Shown: positions 17,053 through 25,719, counted from the stretch's first letter. The stretch is 64,000 nucleotides of DNA from Bacteroidales bacterium (GCA_019416425.1 DXXK01000073.1:1-64000), one strand, 5' to 3'. Program-made: numbers and translations. The notes: generated from the letters alone by a model not told the origin.

Positions 17053-17575
17053 AGATCTCGTCAAATGCCATATTCCATGATAAAATTGCCTTTACAATGC
17101 GTAGCTGCTCAGTATATGGAGGTACTGGGATAGCATATTTTTTAACTATTGCTGGTTGCGCTCGTGTCAAGCTGCCACCAACTCCTGAAACTTGACTACA
17201 TAATAATTCTCGGAACTTAGATGACTCAAAATAATATCTTAAAAATGATGGATTAAATAGAGCAGATCGTACGACAATCCATTCTGACGAAGCAATTTGA
17301 GAAAATTCGGAATTCTTAGACACTTCCCAAACTCTATTTAAATGAGGATTAATCTTACATAAGAGAACATCATCTTTCCGTATTAATTGCTTAGTCGAAC
17401 CAATACCGCTTCCTTGCAAAATCTCTGGTCTTCCTGTTATAAATGCAGGAACACTATATAGCTCGAAGATTTGATTAGGATTATTTCCCGGATTTATTGT
17501 TTCTGACCTATATTCATTAATTGAATCAATAGTGGTTAGAATCCAATTATCCGGTAATTGCGGATAATGTGGGTT
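17036..17575 (-). pseudogene. silent inverted TRD2 cassette of hsdS (no start, recombination donor)
   Basis: On the minus strand, 180 in-frame codons run from the 23-bp repeat (NPHYPQLPDNWIL) to a TAG at 17038-17036. The content is a complete second target-recognition domain and tail of an HsdS protein (IPVPPYTEQLRIVKAIL). It has no start codon context or conserved N-terminus, so it is silent as it stands. Inversion between 16501-16523 and 17553-17575 would fuse it in frame to codon 305 of the expressed hsdS, giving a 484-aa protein. The two genes converge with a 17-bp overlap, leaving no spare DNA between cassettes. It is a donor cassette, not a decayed gene. Confidence 0.88.
17553..17575 (-). 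repeat. 23-bp inverted repeat IR2, right copy
   Basis: Exact reverse complement of 16501-16523. It marks the 5' edge of the silent TRD2 cassette; sequence beyond 17575 no longer resembles hsdS. Confidence 0.9.
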
Positions 17576-17616
17576 GCGTTATCTTAATCGTGTTCAATTC
17601 AATTTTTGAATATGAT

Positions 17617-18420
17617 ATGATAACAAAGTACAAATCATTTCTTTCGCACCAAGATTTGGCTGCGAACACCGTCCGCTCATATGTGTGGACGGTGACGCAT
17701 TTCCTTGAAAAGTACAAGGAAGTGACGCGAGAGAATCTTCTCGCCTACAAAGGGTATCTTGTGGAGCACCACAAGCCCCAGACAGTGAACCTTCGACTTC
17801 AGGCAATCAACAAATATCTGGAGTTTATAAAGAAGGAGAAACTAAAGATGCGTTTCGTAAAGGTTCAGCAAAAGAACTTCCTTGAAAACGTAATCAGCGA
17901 TGCTGACTACAAGTTCTTCAAAACAAAACTGAAAAAGGACGGTCATACTTCATGGTATTTTGTGGTGTGGTTTCTCACTGCCACCGGTGCCCGAGTAAGT
18001 GAACTGCTTCAAATCAAAGCCGAACACGTTCAGCAGGGTTACCTCGACATCTACTCCAAAGGAGGCAAGCTTCGGCGCCTTTATATTCCAAAGGCTCTTC
18101 GCTCCGAAGCAATTAATTGGCTCAAAGAACGAGGACTAAATTCCGGGTATATCTTCCTCAACCGTTTCGGACAAAGAATCACAGCTCGTGGCATAGCGCA
18201 GCAGCTCAAACTGTTCGCTAAGAAATACGGTATCAACACCGCTGTAGTCTATCCACATTCTTTCCGACATCGCTTCGCCAAGAACTTCCTTGACCGCTAC
18301 AACGATCTCGCTCTCCTTGCTGACCTCATGGGACACGAAAGTATTGAAACCACGCGCATCTATCTGCGCCGTACCTCCACTGAGCAGCAAGCCATAGTCG
18401 ACAAAATAGTCAACTGGTAA
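17617..18420 (+). CDS. tyrosine-type site-specific recombinase (probable HsdS invertase)
   Basis: A recombinase of 267 aa from the chosen ATG at 17617; the frame is open back to 17569, but the region from MITKYKSFL fits the family start. An N-terminal SAM-like DNA-binding domain (residues 1-85) is followed by the catalytic domain. The first catalytic Arg lies in ATGARVSEL, then HSFRHR (His and Arg), GHES (His) and the nucleophile Tyr in TRIYLRR. The protein is short, like the invertases that flip hsdS cassettes and capsule promoters in Bacteroides. It sits between the two silent hsdS cassettes, inside the IR1 and IR3 intervals, and has no integrase-specific extension or att site nearby. Confidence 0.92.
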   Translation: MITKYKSFLSHQDLAANTVRSYVWTVTHFLEKYKEVTRENLLAYKGYLVEHHKPQTVNLRLQAINKYLEFIKKEKLKMRFVKVQQKNFLENVISDADYKFFKTKLKKDGHTSWYFVVWFLTATGARVSELLQIKAEHVQQGYLDIYSKGGKLRRLYIPKALRSEAINWLKERGLNSGYIFLNRFGQRITARGIAQQLKLFAKKYGINTAVVYPHSFRHRFAKNFLDRYNDLALLADLMGHESIETTRIYLRRTSTEQQAIVDKIVNW

Positions 18421-18456
18421 TCCACGTTACGCATAGTATCCTTGCAATCACTATCA

Positions 18457-19716
18457 TCAAGATTGCAAGGATATTTCGATTCTGTCTAAAATCGCGAATA
18501 ACGACTCTATCCGGTCAAGAATCCTTATCTGTTCCTCGGCCGGGATTAAAGGAACAATCAACTTATGGAGAGCGTTTGATGAGAATCCTTGTAACGCAAT
18601 TCCCTTTCCTCCAATCAACTGATTGTGTTTATAAGCTCTTAGAATCTTGCAATATAGTCGAGTACATATTTCTTTCGAATATGGCCTAAGGCGGTGTAGA
18701 TGGTTTTGAATCATTATGCTTCTGTCCAAATCCCATATAGCGGCACGCCCAATATCCCCGCCTTCACATACTAACAAATCTCCTTTTTTTACCGAACATT
18801 TATCAACTTCGCTATTCTTGAACAACATTCTTTTCAAGGATGATAATTCAAATCGTTCCCAATAAACATTAGATGTGGTGATATACTCATACTCTATGCC
18901 ATCCCCATTGGAGGCATTTAGTGCTTTCCCAGTGTTATGATGGAATATGTCTCCAAGTTGACACCAGCACCAACTTGCGGGAATATTCCATGAATGTGGG
19001 TTATCGGTTATTATCTTAGCCTTCGGATTGATACGACGGAGCATCTCGGCCGCTGGTTCATCAGATGCATCCTGTGGAACAAGCTTCCCCTGCATTGCAA
19101 GGTCGAGAATCTTGGATTTTACCACATTAATGCGTTCTTCTAGAAGTACTTTTGATGCTTCTAAAAGTTCAATAGATTCTATAACAAACCCATATTGCTC
19201 TGCTATTCTCCTTTGCTCGTGTATAGGAGGTAAAGGAATGAAAAGAGAGCTAATTTTTCCAAGATTTAGGTTAGGTTGGTTTCCACCCTCAGCCAATATC
19301 CTTAACTGATAATAGTTAGCAAGTAAATATAGTTTTACAAAATTTTTGGTTTCAGAGATATAAGGAATTATTGCTGCACATGCCTGATTTGATGCCGCTT
19401 CAATTCTAAGTTCAGTGACTTGCCCTCTGGTCTTACCCTCGCCATACATTGCCATAAGAAGAGTTCCAGTAGGATATATTTCACAATTTGTCTCTTTTAA
19501 AGCCAATTCAGTAATCAAATCCGTTGGCTCATCTACATAGGGAAAGGAAGTGACAGAACTACTTACCCAGTTTATATTTCCGCCATAATACTTCATATTG
19601 GATTTTGATGGTGTTGCTCCAGTTCCAATCATGGCAATATCTTCCAGTCTTACCCATTCCCAGCTTTCGGGGATAGGAAATGGCGGATCGAAGTTCTGAT
19701 AATGGGACTTACCCAT
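18457..19716 (-). CDS. hsdS: silent hsdS copy lacking the N-terminal conserved region
   Basis: A 419-codon ORF on the opposite strand to hsdM, containing TRD1 (from SHYQNFDPPFPIPESW), the central helix (ILDLAMQGKLVPQD), TRD2 (from NPHSWNIPASW) and the tail helix. It lacks the roughly 60-residue N-terminal conserved region of the expressed gene and has no promoter, so it is best read as a storage locus. IR1 at its start and IR3 at its TRD2 are exact inverted copies of sites in the expressed hsdS, both in frame. Both of its TRDs differ from the expressed ones, so recombination would change both recognition half-sites. Whether any truncated protein is made from ATG 19716 is unknown. Confidence 0.9.
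   Translation of the reverse strand: MGKSHYQNFDPPFPIPESWEWVRLEDIAMIGTGATPSKSNMKYYGGNINWVSSSVTSFPYVDEPTDLITELALKETNCEIYPTGTLLMAMYGEGKTRGQVTELRIEAASNQACAAIIPYISETKNFVKLYLLANYYQLRILAEGGNQPNLNLGKISSLFIPLPPIHEQRRIAEQYGFVIESIELLEASKVLLEERINVVKSKILDLAMQGKLVPQDASDEPAAEMLRRINPKAKIITDNPHSWNIPASWCWCQLGDIFHHNTGKALNASNGDGIEYEYITTSNVYWERFELSSLKRMLFKNSEVDKCSVKKGDLLVCEGGDIGRAAIWDLDRSIMIQNHLHRLRPYSKEICTRLYCKILRAYKHNQLIGGKGIALQGFSSNALHKLIVPLIPAEEQIRILDRIESLFAILDRIEISLQS
18993..19011 (-). repeat. 19-bp inverted repeat IR3, right copy
   Basis: Exact reverse complement of 16492-16510, at the start of TRD2 in the silent hsdS; in frame with the expressed gene (a fusion would give 305 + 181 residues). Confidence 0.88.
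19660..19709 (-). repeat. 50-bp inverted repeat IR1, right copy
   Basis: Exact reverse complement of 15776-15825. Inversion between the two copies would flip about 3.9 kb, including the recombinase, and place the silent hsdS behind the expressed N-terminus. Confidence 0.93.
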
Positions 19717-19719
19717 AGT

Positions 19720-19797
19720 TCCACCGCGGACAAAAAGAAGATGCTGGATAAGATAGCTAAAGCTCTAAATCTCAATATGCAGGTTGAAATTGTCTAA
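19720..19797 (+). pseudogene. possible remnant of an HTH regulator C-terminus
   Basis: Just outside IR1, the frame from 19720 reads STADKKKMLDKIAKALNLNM and ends QVEIV before TAA at 19795-19797. This looks like the last helix and strand of an XRE/HigA-like DNA-binding protein, whose N-terminal part would have lain where IR1 now begins. Nothing else of the gene remains. The similarity is judged by eye from a short stretch. Confidence 0.3.
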
Positions 19798-19989
19798 TGA
19801 TCATGTCTATGGAATGGAAAAGATATGTTTTTCATGGGATGTTGATAATTAGGGGGAGATTTACATCGTTAGAATAATGAATGAGGAAAACCATCAAATC
19901 AGCCGGAAGGTGGGGAGGAGTTATTGAGAACCATCTGTCGAATCTGATATACTCGTTCAAGTAAAAACTCAAATTCAATAACTGACACT
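19798..19989. other. spacer before the RhuM-family gene
   Basis: About 190 bp with no gene. I see no TAnnTTTG element and no strong hairpin, so the promoter of the following gene is not identified. Confidence 0.4.
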
Positions 19990-20991
19990 ATGGCAAAGGA
20001 AATACAGTTTATACTATATAATCTTCCTGACAATTCAGGTTCGATACAGGCTTATGTAGAAAATGAGACACTATGGCTCACTCAGAAAGCTATGGCCCAA
20101 TTATTCGATGTGGGAGTTCCTGCTATAAATAAGCATATTACAAATATATATCAAGAGGGAGAACTATTGCCTGAGGCAACTATTTCCAAAATGGAAATAG
20201 TTCAACAAGAAGGTAATCGTAAGGTCAAGCGGGAACAAACGTTTTATTCCCTTGACGCCATTATCAGCGTTGGCTATCGCGTCAATAGCCAGAAAGCCAC
20301 TAAGTTTCGCCAATGGGCGACAAAGGTTCTTAATGAATTTATCCGAAAGGGATTTGTGCTGGATGATGATCGCCTGAAGCAAGGGACCGCTGTTTTCGGA
20401 CAAGACTACTTCCGCGAACTCTTAGAGCGTGTTCGTTCCATTCGTGCCAGCGAGCGTCGCATCTGGCAACAGATAACGGACATCTATGCTGAGTGCAGTG
20501 TCGATTATGACCGTCTGTCTCCGACAACCAAGGATTTTTATGCAATGGTGCAAAATAGGTTTCACTATGCTATTACCGGACACACTGCCGCAGAGATTAT
20601 CCATGCCGGTGCTGACCATACAAAGCCTCACATGGGATTGACAACATGGAAGTATGCTCCCGATGGTAGAATATTAAAGTCCGATGTCAGTATTGCCAAG
20701 AACTATCTTACTGAAAAGGAAATACGTTCACTTGAACGCACTGTCACATCCTACTTCGATTATATCGAAGGGCAGATTGAGCGTGGGAATGTCTTCAATA
20801 TGGATCAGTTTGCCGCAAGCGTGAATAAATTCCTGACCTTCAATGACTATAAGATTCTTCCCAATCACGGAAGCATATCGGCTGCGGAGGCCAAAGCTAA
20901 AGCCGAAGCCGAATACGACCTCTTCAATCCCACTCAGCAAATCGATTCCGATTTCGACAAAGAAATCCGCAGTCTGCTCGATATAGATTAA
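19990..20991 (+). CDS. rhuM: RhuM-family protein
   Basis: A 333-aa protein of the RhuM family (named after a Salmonella pathogenicity-island gene). The N-terminal region has the characteristic ENETLWLTQKAMAQLFDV and a KFRQWATKVLNEFIRKGFVL helix, which resembles phage KilA/Bro-type DNA-binding domains. The C-terminal part contains YFDYIEGQIERGNVFNM and an Ala/Lys/Glu-rich helix near residue 300. Function is unknown; members are often found with restriction systems and mobile DNA, sometimes inserted between hsd genes. Here it closes the restriction block and converges with the gene at 21004. Confidence 0.88.
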   Translation: MAKEIQFILYNLPDNSGSIQAYVENETLWLTQKAMAQLFDVGVPAINKHITNIYQEGELLPEATISKMEIVQQEGNRKVKREQTFYSLDAIISVGYRVNSQKATKFRQWATKVLNEFIRKGFVLDDDRLKQGTAVFGQDYFRELLERVRSIRASERRIWQQITDIYAECSVDYDRLSPTTKDFYAMVQNRFHYAITGHTAAEIIHAGADHTKPHMGLTTWKYAPDGRILKSDVSIAKNYLTEKEIRSLERTVTSYFDYIEGQIERGNVFNMDQFAASVNKFLTFNDYKILPNHGSISAAEAKAKAEAEYDLFNPTQQIDSDFDKEIRSLLDID

Positions 20992-21003
20992 TGTCAGAAG
21001 GGA

Positions 21004-21327
21004 TTATCGGCGGAAGTAGCGTAGAAAGGCGAAGCGGGGACGGGACTGGAGGTAACGGAGGTTGCGCTCGTTGGCGTAGGCCTCGCGCTCGAAGGAGATG
21101 TTGCTGTAGGCGTTGCCCGGCCGGAACAGACGGTAGAACCATTCCAGCAGATACAGTATATAGAACGGGATATACCATAGCTCCTTCATCTGGGCGGTAT
21201 GGATTCGCTCGTGGTTCAGGTCAATCTCTGTGACCTGCTCCTTCGTGCCCTTTACAAACAGGACTCCGAACAGATTGATGGCAAAGAACCGGCCGAACGG
21301 TATCAGCTTGTTATATATAATCTTCAT
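21004..21327 (-). CDS. small membrane protein with HExxH-like motif
   Basis: A 107-aa protein with one or two hydrophobic segments (FGRFFAINLFGVLFV near residue 12 and LWYIPFYILYLLEWFYRLF near 50). Between them lies NHERIHTAQM, which resembles the zinc-binding HExxH of M56/BlaR1-type membrane peptidases, though the spacing is HERIH and no third ligand is evident. The C-terminus is Arg-rich (FEREAYANERNLRYLQSRPR). Similar small proteins are widespread in Bacteroidales without a known role. It converges with rhuM, 12 bp apart. Confidence 0.72.
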   Translation of the reverse strand: MKIIYNKLIPFGRFFAINLFGVLFVKGTKEQVTEIDLNHERIHTAQMKELWYIPFYILYLLEWFYRLFRPGNAYSNISFEREAYANERNLRYLQSRPRFAFLRYFRR

Positions 21328-21403
21328 ATCCTTTTTACCCTTGTCATAATAATGCAGACTCTTTTCTTATCCCGCATGATTCCGCAATATCAGGTGTATC
21401 CAC

Positions 21404-22207
21404 CTACCTCTGACCATACCTTAATTGCCAGAAGGCCACCGCAGCTGCTGCGCCGACGTTCAGGGAATCGACCTGATGGTGCATGGGTATCCTGACCGTA
21501 TAGTCAGCTTCGGCGATGGTAGCCGTCGGCAGTCCGTCGCCTTCGGTTCCGAGGACCAGCGCGAGCCGCTCCTGATCCTGCAGGACGGGGTCATCGAGAC
21601 TTATGGAATCATCGGACAGCGCCAAGGCGGCATTCTTATATCCAATGCGGCTCAATTCCTGTAGTGGAGATTCCGAGAAGGTCCAGGGCACCAGGAATAC
21701 GGTTCCCATAGATACGCGCACGGAGCGGCGGTTCAGCGGATCGCAGGAATCGGAAGACAATACAACCGCGTCCACACCCAATGCCGCGGCCGAGCGGAAT
21801 ATGGAACCGATATTGGTGGTGTCGGTCACCCCGTGGATCACGGCTACCCGATGACCGTCCTTGCAGATATCCTCCACGGATGGAAGCTGTTTGCGGCGCA
21901 TGGCGCACAGTACCCCTCGGGTCAGCTTGTAGCCTGTTATAGCTGTCAACTGTTCCCGGCTGCCGGTATAAACCGGTATTTCGGGGCATGCTGCTATTAT
22001 GTCGGCGGCATCGCCGCTGATGTGACGTTGCTCGCATAGCAGCGACATCGGTTCATAACCGGCCTGAAGTGCGACGCGTATCACCTTTGGACTCTCGGCA
22101 ATAAACAGCCCCTCGCTGCATTGCGGCCACTGACGCAGCTGGGCCTCGGTCAGACCTACATATTCCGCCACTCTGGGATCATTGATGTCTTCAATCTCTA
22201 TAACCAT
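21404..22207 (-). CDS. TrmH/SpoU-family RNA 2'-O-methyltransferase
   Basis: A 267-aa SPOUT methyltransferase that transfers a methyl group from SAM to a ribose 2'-OH of rRNA or tRNA; the exact target cannot be read from the sequence. The N-terminal part (residues 1-100) is a substrate-binding region. The trefoil-knot domain has motif 1 (NIGSIFRSAAALGVDAV), motif 2 (ALVLGTEGDGLP) and motif 3 (IPMHHQVDSLNVGAAAAVAF). It is transcribed alone from a -7 element just upstream, with a very short leader. Confidence 0.92.
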   Translation of the reverse strand: MVIEIEDINDPRVAEYVGLTEAQLRQWPQCSEGLFIAESPKVIRVALQAGYEPMSLLCEQRHISGDAADIIAACPEIPVYTGSREQLTAITGYKLTRGVLCAMRRKQLPSVEDICKDGHRVAVIHGVTDTTNIGSIFRSAAALGVDAVVLSSDSCDPLNRRSVRVSMGTVFLVPWTFSESPLQELSRIGYKNAALALSDDSISLDDPVLQDQERLALVLGTEGDGLPTATIAEADYTVRIPMHHQVDSLNVGAAAAVAFWQLRYGQR

Positions 22208-22232
22208 GATGTCGCTTTCGAAGTTCTACATG

Positions 22233-22240
22233 CAAAGTTA
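22233..22240 (-). promoter_or_regulatory. -7 element for the SPOUT methyltransferase gene
   Basis: On the minus strand TAACTTTG ends 25 bp before the start codon. No TTTG is seen 19-21 bp upstream of it. Confidence 0.45.
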
Positions 22241-22295
22241 CGAAAAAACTCTTGAATAGCGGTAGGCAAAGTTGATTCATATCCGCCGCATTGCG

Positions 22296-22328
22296 ATAAA
22301 AAGGAGACCGGAGGAATCTCCGGTCTCC
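22296..22328 (-). terminator. terminator of the aspartate decarboxylase operon
   Basis: Perfect 11-bp stem GGAGACCGGAG/CTCCGGTCTCC with a GAAT loop at 22303-22328, followed on the minus strand by TTTTT. It lies 22 bp after the decarboxylase stop. Confidence 0.88.
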
Positions 22329-22350
22329 CATAGGAATCACATAATCTGTA

Positions 22351-23979
22351 CTATTTCGTCTTGGACTCCTTCCATTCGGATGCGTATTGTTCCAGGATCT
22401 GACGAATATACTTGCCGATCTTGACATAGTCCTCCTGGTTCAGATTGGCCAGCGACACACGGATTGACCATTTCGGGCCATCGAATCCATCACCGTTCAG
22501 AACGACGGCGCCGGTCTCGCTGGCCAGACGGAACACGGCCGACAGGGGATTATAGTTAGCGTTCATGTAATCGGCGAATTCCTGGCCGTACAGCTTCTTG
22601 GCCCATACCATCAGGTCGATTTCCGAGTAGTAGTCGGCTCGCAGCGGGTCATCCGGCATCTTGAAGCCGAAATTCTGCCACAGGGCGTCGTATCGGTCAT
22701 GAATCAGCTGTATCATCCTTGTGTGGTAGGTCTCGTCAGTGTCGAGCAGGGAACCGAGGGCCATCAGCGACATCTGGATCTGCTGCGGGGTGGAGAGCCC
22801 GGCTGTGTGGTTCAAGGCAATCAGGCGGCTTTCGGCCACCATGCGGTCAATGAACTTCAGTCCGGGAACGTCAAGGGTCAGCGACTGGTATCGCTTGTCC
22901 AACGCGTCCTTCTTGTCCTGCGGAAGTTCCGACAGCAGTTTGTCGAAGATGTTGTTCTCCGCAACAGCTGTGACCGACAGACGCCAGCCTGTGGCTCCGT
23001 AATACTTCGAGAACGAGTAGCACGACATTGAATTGAACGGCAGGTCGGCCATCAGCGACCGGTATCCCTTGACGAATGTGCCGTAAACGTCATCGGTCAG
23101 GATCATCAGGTTCGGGTTGGCCTTGACAACTTCCTTCAACGCCTCGACAGTCGCCGGATCGATGGCGTAGCTGGGCGGATTCGAGGGATTGGTGACGAAC
23201 AGCATCTTGTACTTGGGATCCTTAAGCTTGGCGATATCGTCCGTGTCGTACTGCCACGTATGAATCCCTTCGGGAGTCATTTTGTCGGCACGGATATTCA
23301 GTACCGTGTAATTGAATTCAGACAGCTCGGGAATCTCGATGTACGGAGTGAATACGGGTACCATCAGGCCGATACAGTCACCCTCGTTCAGCAGGAAGTT
23401 CTGTTTCAGGACATCGAAACTGTAACACATTCCGGCCGTGGAGCCTTCCACTGCGAACAGATGGAACGTGTCCTGCGGCGGATTGCCGGCACATATGGCC
23501 CAGTCCAGGAACTTACGGATGATTATCTCGGTATAGTTCAATATGCGCGGCGGAGTGGGATAATGGTCGCCAACGATGCCGTCGGTCCATTCGTAGACCA
23601 AGTCGTCGGCATCGGCCGACAGCTCCGTCAGCGCATACTCGTAAGCGCGTTTCAGGAAATTCACGCCCGGCAGGGCCTGGTTGCTGCGCATCCATGTCTC
23701 GAAGCGCACGGAGATGCCTTCCTTGTCGGGGATTCCTGCTATGCCCTCGGGCATCTCGAAGTCGCGCGCGCACTCTTCCATGGCGAACTGGCCCAAGGCG
23801 AAGAAGGCTCGACGCGAGTTGATGTCGATCCAGTTGGGATTGCCGCGGCCGGCGTTCAGCAATGTGTAGGCTGCGTTCTTGACTTTCTGGTCGGCCGCAT
23901 CGATGATACGGCCTTTCAGCTCGAACGGCGACAGTCTGGACAGTTCAGCGTCCAGCTTGGGGTTGTTTGTGTAATCCAT
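22351..23979 (-). CDS. asdA: aspartate 4-decarboxylase (bifunctional with aspartate aminotransferase)
   Basis: A 542-aa PLP enzyme that decarboxylates L-aspartate to L-alanine and CO2, and also has transaminase activity in characterised relatives. The fold is type I aminotransferase, with the Schiff-base lysine Lys325 in CYSFSKYYGATGWR and an Asn/Asp/Tyr pocket (VTNPSNPPS, LTDDVYGTF). The length of about 540 residues, longer than a usual aminotransferase, and an extended N-terminus fit the AsdA dodecamer family. It is the second gene after the antiporter gene aspT. Together the two proteins run an aspartate-in, alanine-out cycle that consumes a cytoplasmic proton and generates membrane potential. 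Confidence 0.93.
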   Translation of the reverse strand: MDYTNNPKLDAELSRLSPFELKGRIIDAADQKVKNAAYTLLNAGRGNPNWIDINSRRAFFALGQFAMEECARDFEMPEGIAGIPDKEGISVRFETWMRSNQALPGVNFLKRAYEYALTELSADADDLVYEWTDGIVGDHYPTPPRILNYTEIIIRKFLDWAICAGNPPQDTFHLFAVEGSTAGMCYSFDVLKQNFLLNEGDCIGLMVPVFTPYIEIPELSEFNYTVLNIRADKMTPEGIHTWQYDTDDIAKLKDPKYKMLFVTNPSNPPSYAIDPATVEALKEVVKANPNLMILTDDVYGTFVKGYRSLMADLPFNSMSCYSFSKYYGATGWRLSVTAVAENNIFDKLLSELPQDKKDALDKRYQSLTLDVPGLKFIDRMVAESRLIALNHTAGLSTPQQIQMSLMALGSLLDTDETYHTRMIQLIHDRYDALWQNFGFKMPDDPLRADYYSEIDLMVWAKKLYGQEFADYMNANYNPLSAVFRLASETGAVVLNGDGFDGPKWSIRVSLANLNQEDYVKIGKYIRQILEQYASEWKESKTK

Positions 23980-24003
23980 ATCTTGATGTTTTATAAACGA
24001 TTA

Positions 24004-25719
24004 TTATGCGAAGAGTATGACCATTACCACAGCGAACAGGATCAGCAGTGTGTTGCCGATGGCGTAGGTGATGGCGTATCCCATTCCGGGAACCGATGAA
24101 TGGAGCGATTCCTCGACGGCTCCGAGGTCCGCGGTCGTGGTGCGGCTACCGGCCACGCAACCCAGAGCGGTCCCGGGACGGAACCGGAAGGCGTATCGTG
24201 CCAGAAGGATGCCGATTACCAAAGGTACGGCGGTTGCCACCGCTCCCCATACAAAGATCATCCAGCCCACCTGTTCGAATCCCTGGACAAAGTGGGGCCC
24301 GCATTGAAGGCCGACGCAGGCTATGAACATATTCAGGCCCAGGTCGCGGAAGATCCAGACGGCCGGCTGGGGAATCTGTCCGTAATTGGGTCGCTTGCTG
24401 TGCCACCATCCGAAGATAAGACCCATGATCAGCGCTCCACCCGATGTGGTCAACGATACGGGAACATTTCCGGCCTTGAACGACAGCACACCGATGATTC
24501 CGCCGATCAGAATGCCGAGCGACACAAAGATGATATCGGTGACATTGGTCTGGTTTTCGGCCAGTCCGATGGCCTTGGCCGCTGTCGTGACATCATAGGG
24601 GAGCCCCACCAGGGTGATGTAGTCGCCACCGTCGATCACGGTGTTCTCACGTACCGGAACGTCAATGCTCTGAGCCCTTCTGATTCCGCGGATACTGACT
24701 CCATGCATGAACGGCTGGGCCAGCAGTTCCTTGACGGTCTTGCCGTCCACGGCCTTGCTCCGTGCCATGACGGGTGTGATCTTGATGGCGAAGTCAAGCA
24801 GCTGCGGATCCACCATTTCATCGCCAATCCAGGATTCCTCGCCGATTATGAATTCCCGCCGACCGCTCAGCACGATCTCATCACCGGGATAGATAAGCTG
24901 TCCCGCCGCCGGAGTATCGATGATGTTGCCGTTATGGCGGATACGGTCCACGAACAGACGTCGGCCCTGGCCTGCCACATAGTCCTCGAGTTCCGAGACC
25001 TTGCGCCCGGAGGATGCGAACCATGCGTTGGTCACCTTATAGGTCCTGAAGGAGACCTCGCGTAGCGAGGAGTCATAACCGGGCTGGTCGGTTAGGCTTT
25101 GTCCCATCTCAGCCTCCTGGGCCATACAGTCCTGCCGGCATATCTTCATGCCGCCCATTAACGCTGGACCCAGGAACGCGATGATCCACGCCGATCCTGC
25201 AGTACCGAACACATATGTCACCGCATACATCACGGGAACAATATTGTCCTGGGCGCTTTTCACGGCCTGGGATATGTCAAGGCCGTTGATGGTTTCCTGG
25301 CCTACGCCGATTGCCGCTGAGATGGTCTGTGCTCCGGCATAGAGCCCAACCGCTTCGCCTGCGTCATATCCTGCGATTCTGGCCACAAGCCATGTCACAC
25401 CGAGACATACAACGCACATGACGCAGGCAAACAGTACCTGTGGAAGGCCTGTCTTCTTGAACGAACGGAAGAACTGCGGCCCGACGCTATAGCCGATGGC
25501 GAAGAGGAACAACAGGAAAAAAGTGTTTTTCAATGGAGGAAGTATCTGTACTTCCGGGAAGATGATGCCGAAGACCACGCCGACCAGCAGCACGCTTGTA
25601 ACCGTGCCCAGGGTCAGCATCTTGTATTTCAGCCTGCCTACCAGATACCCCAGACACAATGTAGCGAACAGCGCCATCGACGGGTTCTGCACTAAGAATT
25701 CATTAATGGTATGCCACAT
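24004..25719 (-). CDS. aspT: aspartate:alanine antiporter
   Basis: A 571-aa inner-membrane exchanger of the AAEx family, importing aspartate and exporting alanine. It has two membrane halves (about residues 10-180 and 375-571, each with the AspT-Asp-Al_Ex repeat; for example AIGYSVGPQFFRSF and CVAGSRTTTADLGAV). They flank a cytoplasmic region with two TrkA_C-like modules (about 205-290 and 290-370). It lies 24 bp upstream of the decarboxylase gene in the same direction, the arrangement known from Tetragenococcus. No clear promoter is visible upstream. Confidence 0.93.
   Translation of the reverse strand: MWHTINEFLVQNPSMALFATLCLGYLVGRLKYKMLTLGTVTSVLLVGVVFGIIFPEVQILPPLKNTFFLLFLFAIGYSVGPQFFRSFKKTGLPQVLFACVMCVVCLGVTWLVARIAGYDAGEAVGLYAGAQTISAAIGVGQETINGLDISQAVKSAQDNIVPVMYAVTYVFGTAGSAWIIAFLGPALMGGMKICRQDCMAQEAEMGQSLTDQPGYDSSLREVSFRTYKVTNAWFASSGRKVSELEDYVAGQGRRLFVDRIRHNGNIIDTPAAGQLIYPGDEIVLSGRREFIIGEESWIGDEMVDPQLLDFAIKITPVMARSKAVDGKTVKELLAQPFMHGVSIRGIRRAQSIDVPVRENTVIDGGDYITLVGLPYDVTTAAKAIGLAENQTNVTDIIFVSLGILIGGIIGVLSFKAGNVPVSLTTSGGALIMGLIFGWWHSKRPNYGQIPQPAVWIFRDLGLNMFIACVGLQCGPHFVQGFEQVGWMIFVWGAVATAVPLVIGILLARYAFRFRPGTALGCVAGSRTTTADLGAVEESLHSSVPGMGYAITYAIGNTLLILFAVVMVILFA

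Noticed and set aside
17569..18420. Integrase of a prophage or integrative element
   Set aside because: The recombinase is short, lies within hsdS inverted repeats, and no att duplication, tRNA target, transfer or phage gene is present in the region.
15776..19709. CRISPR array or IS element as an explanation for the repeats
   Set aside because: Repeats are inverted pairs at TRD boundaries in hsdS, not regularly spaced direct repeats, and there is no transposase.
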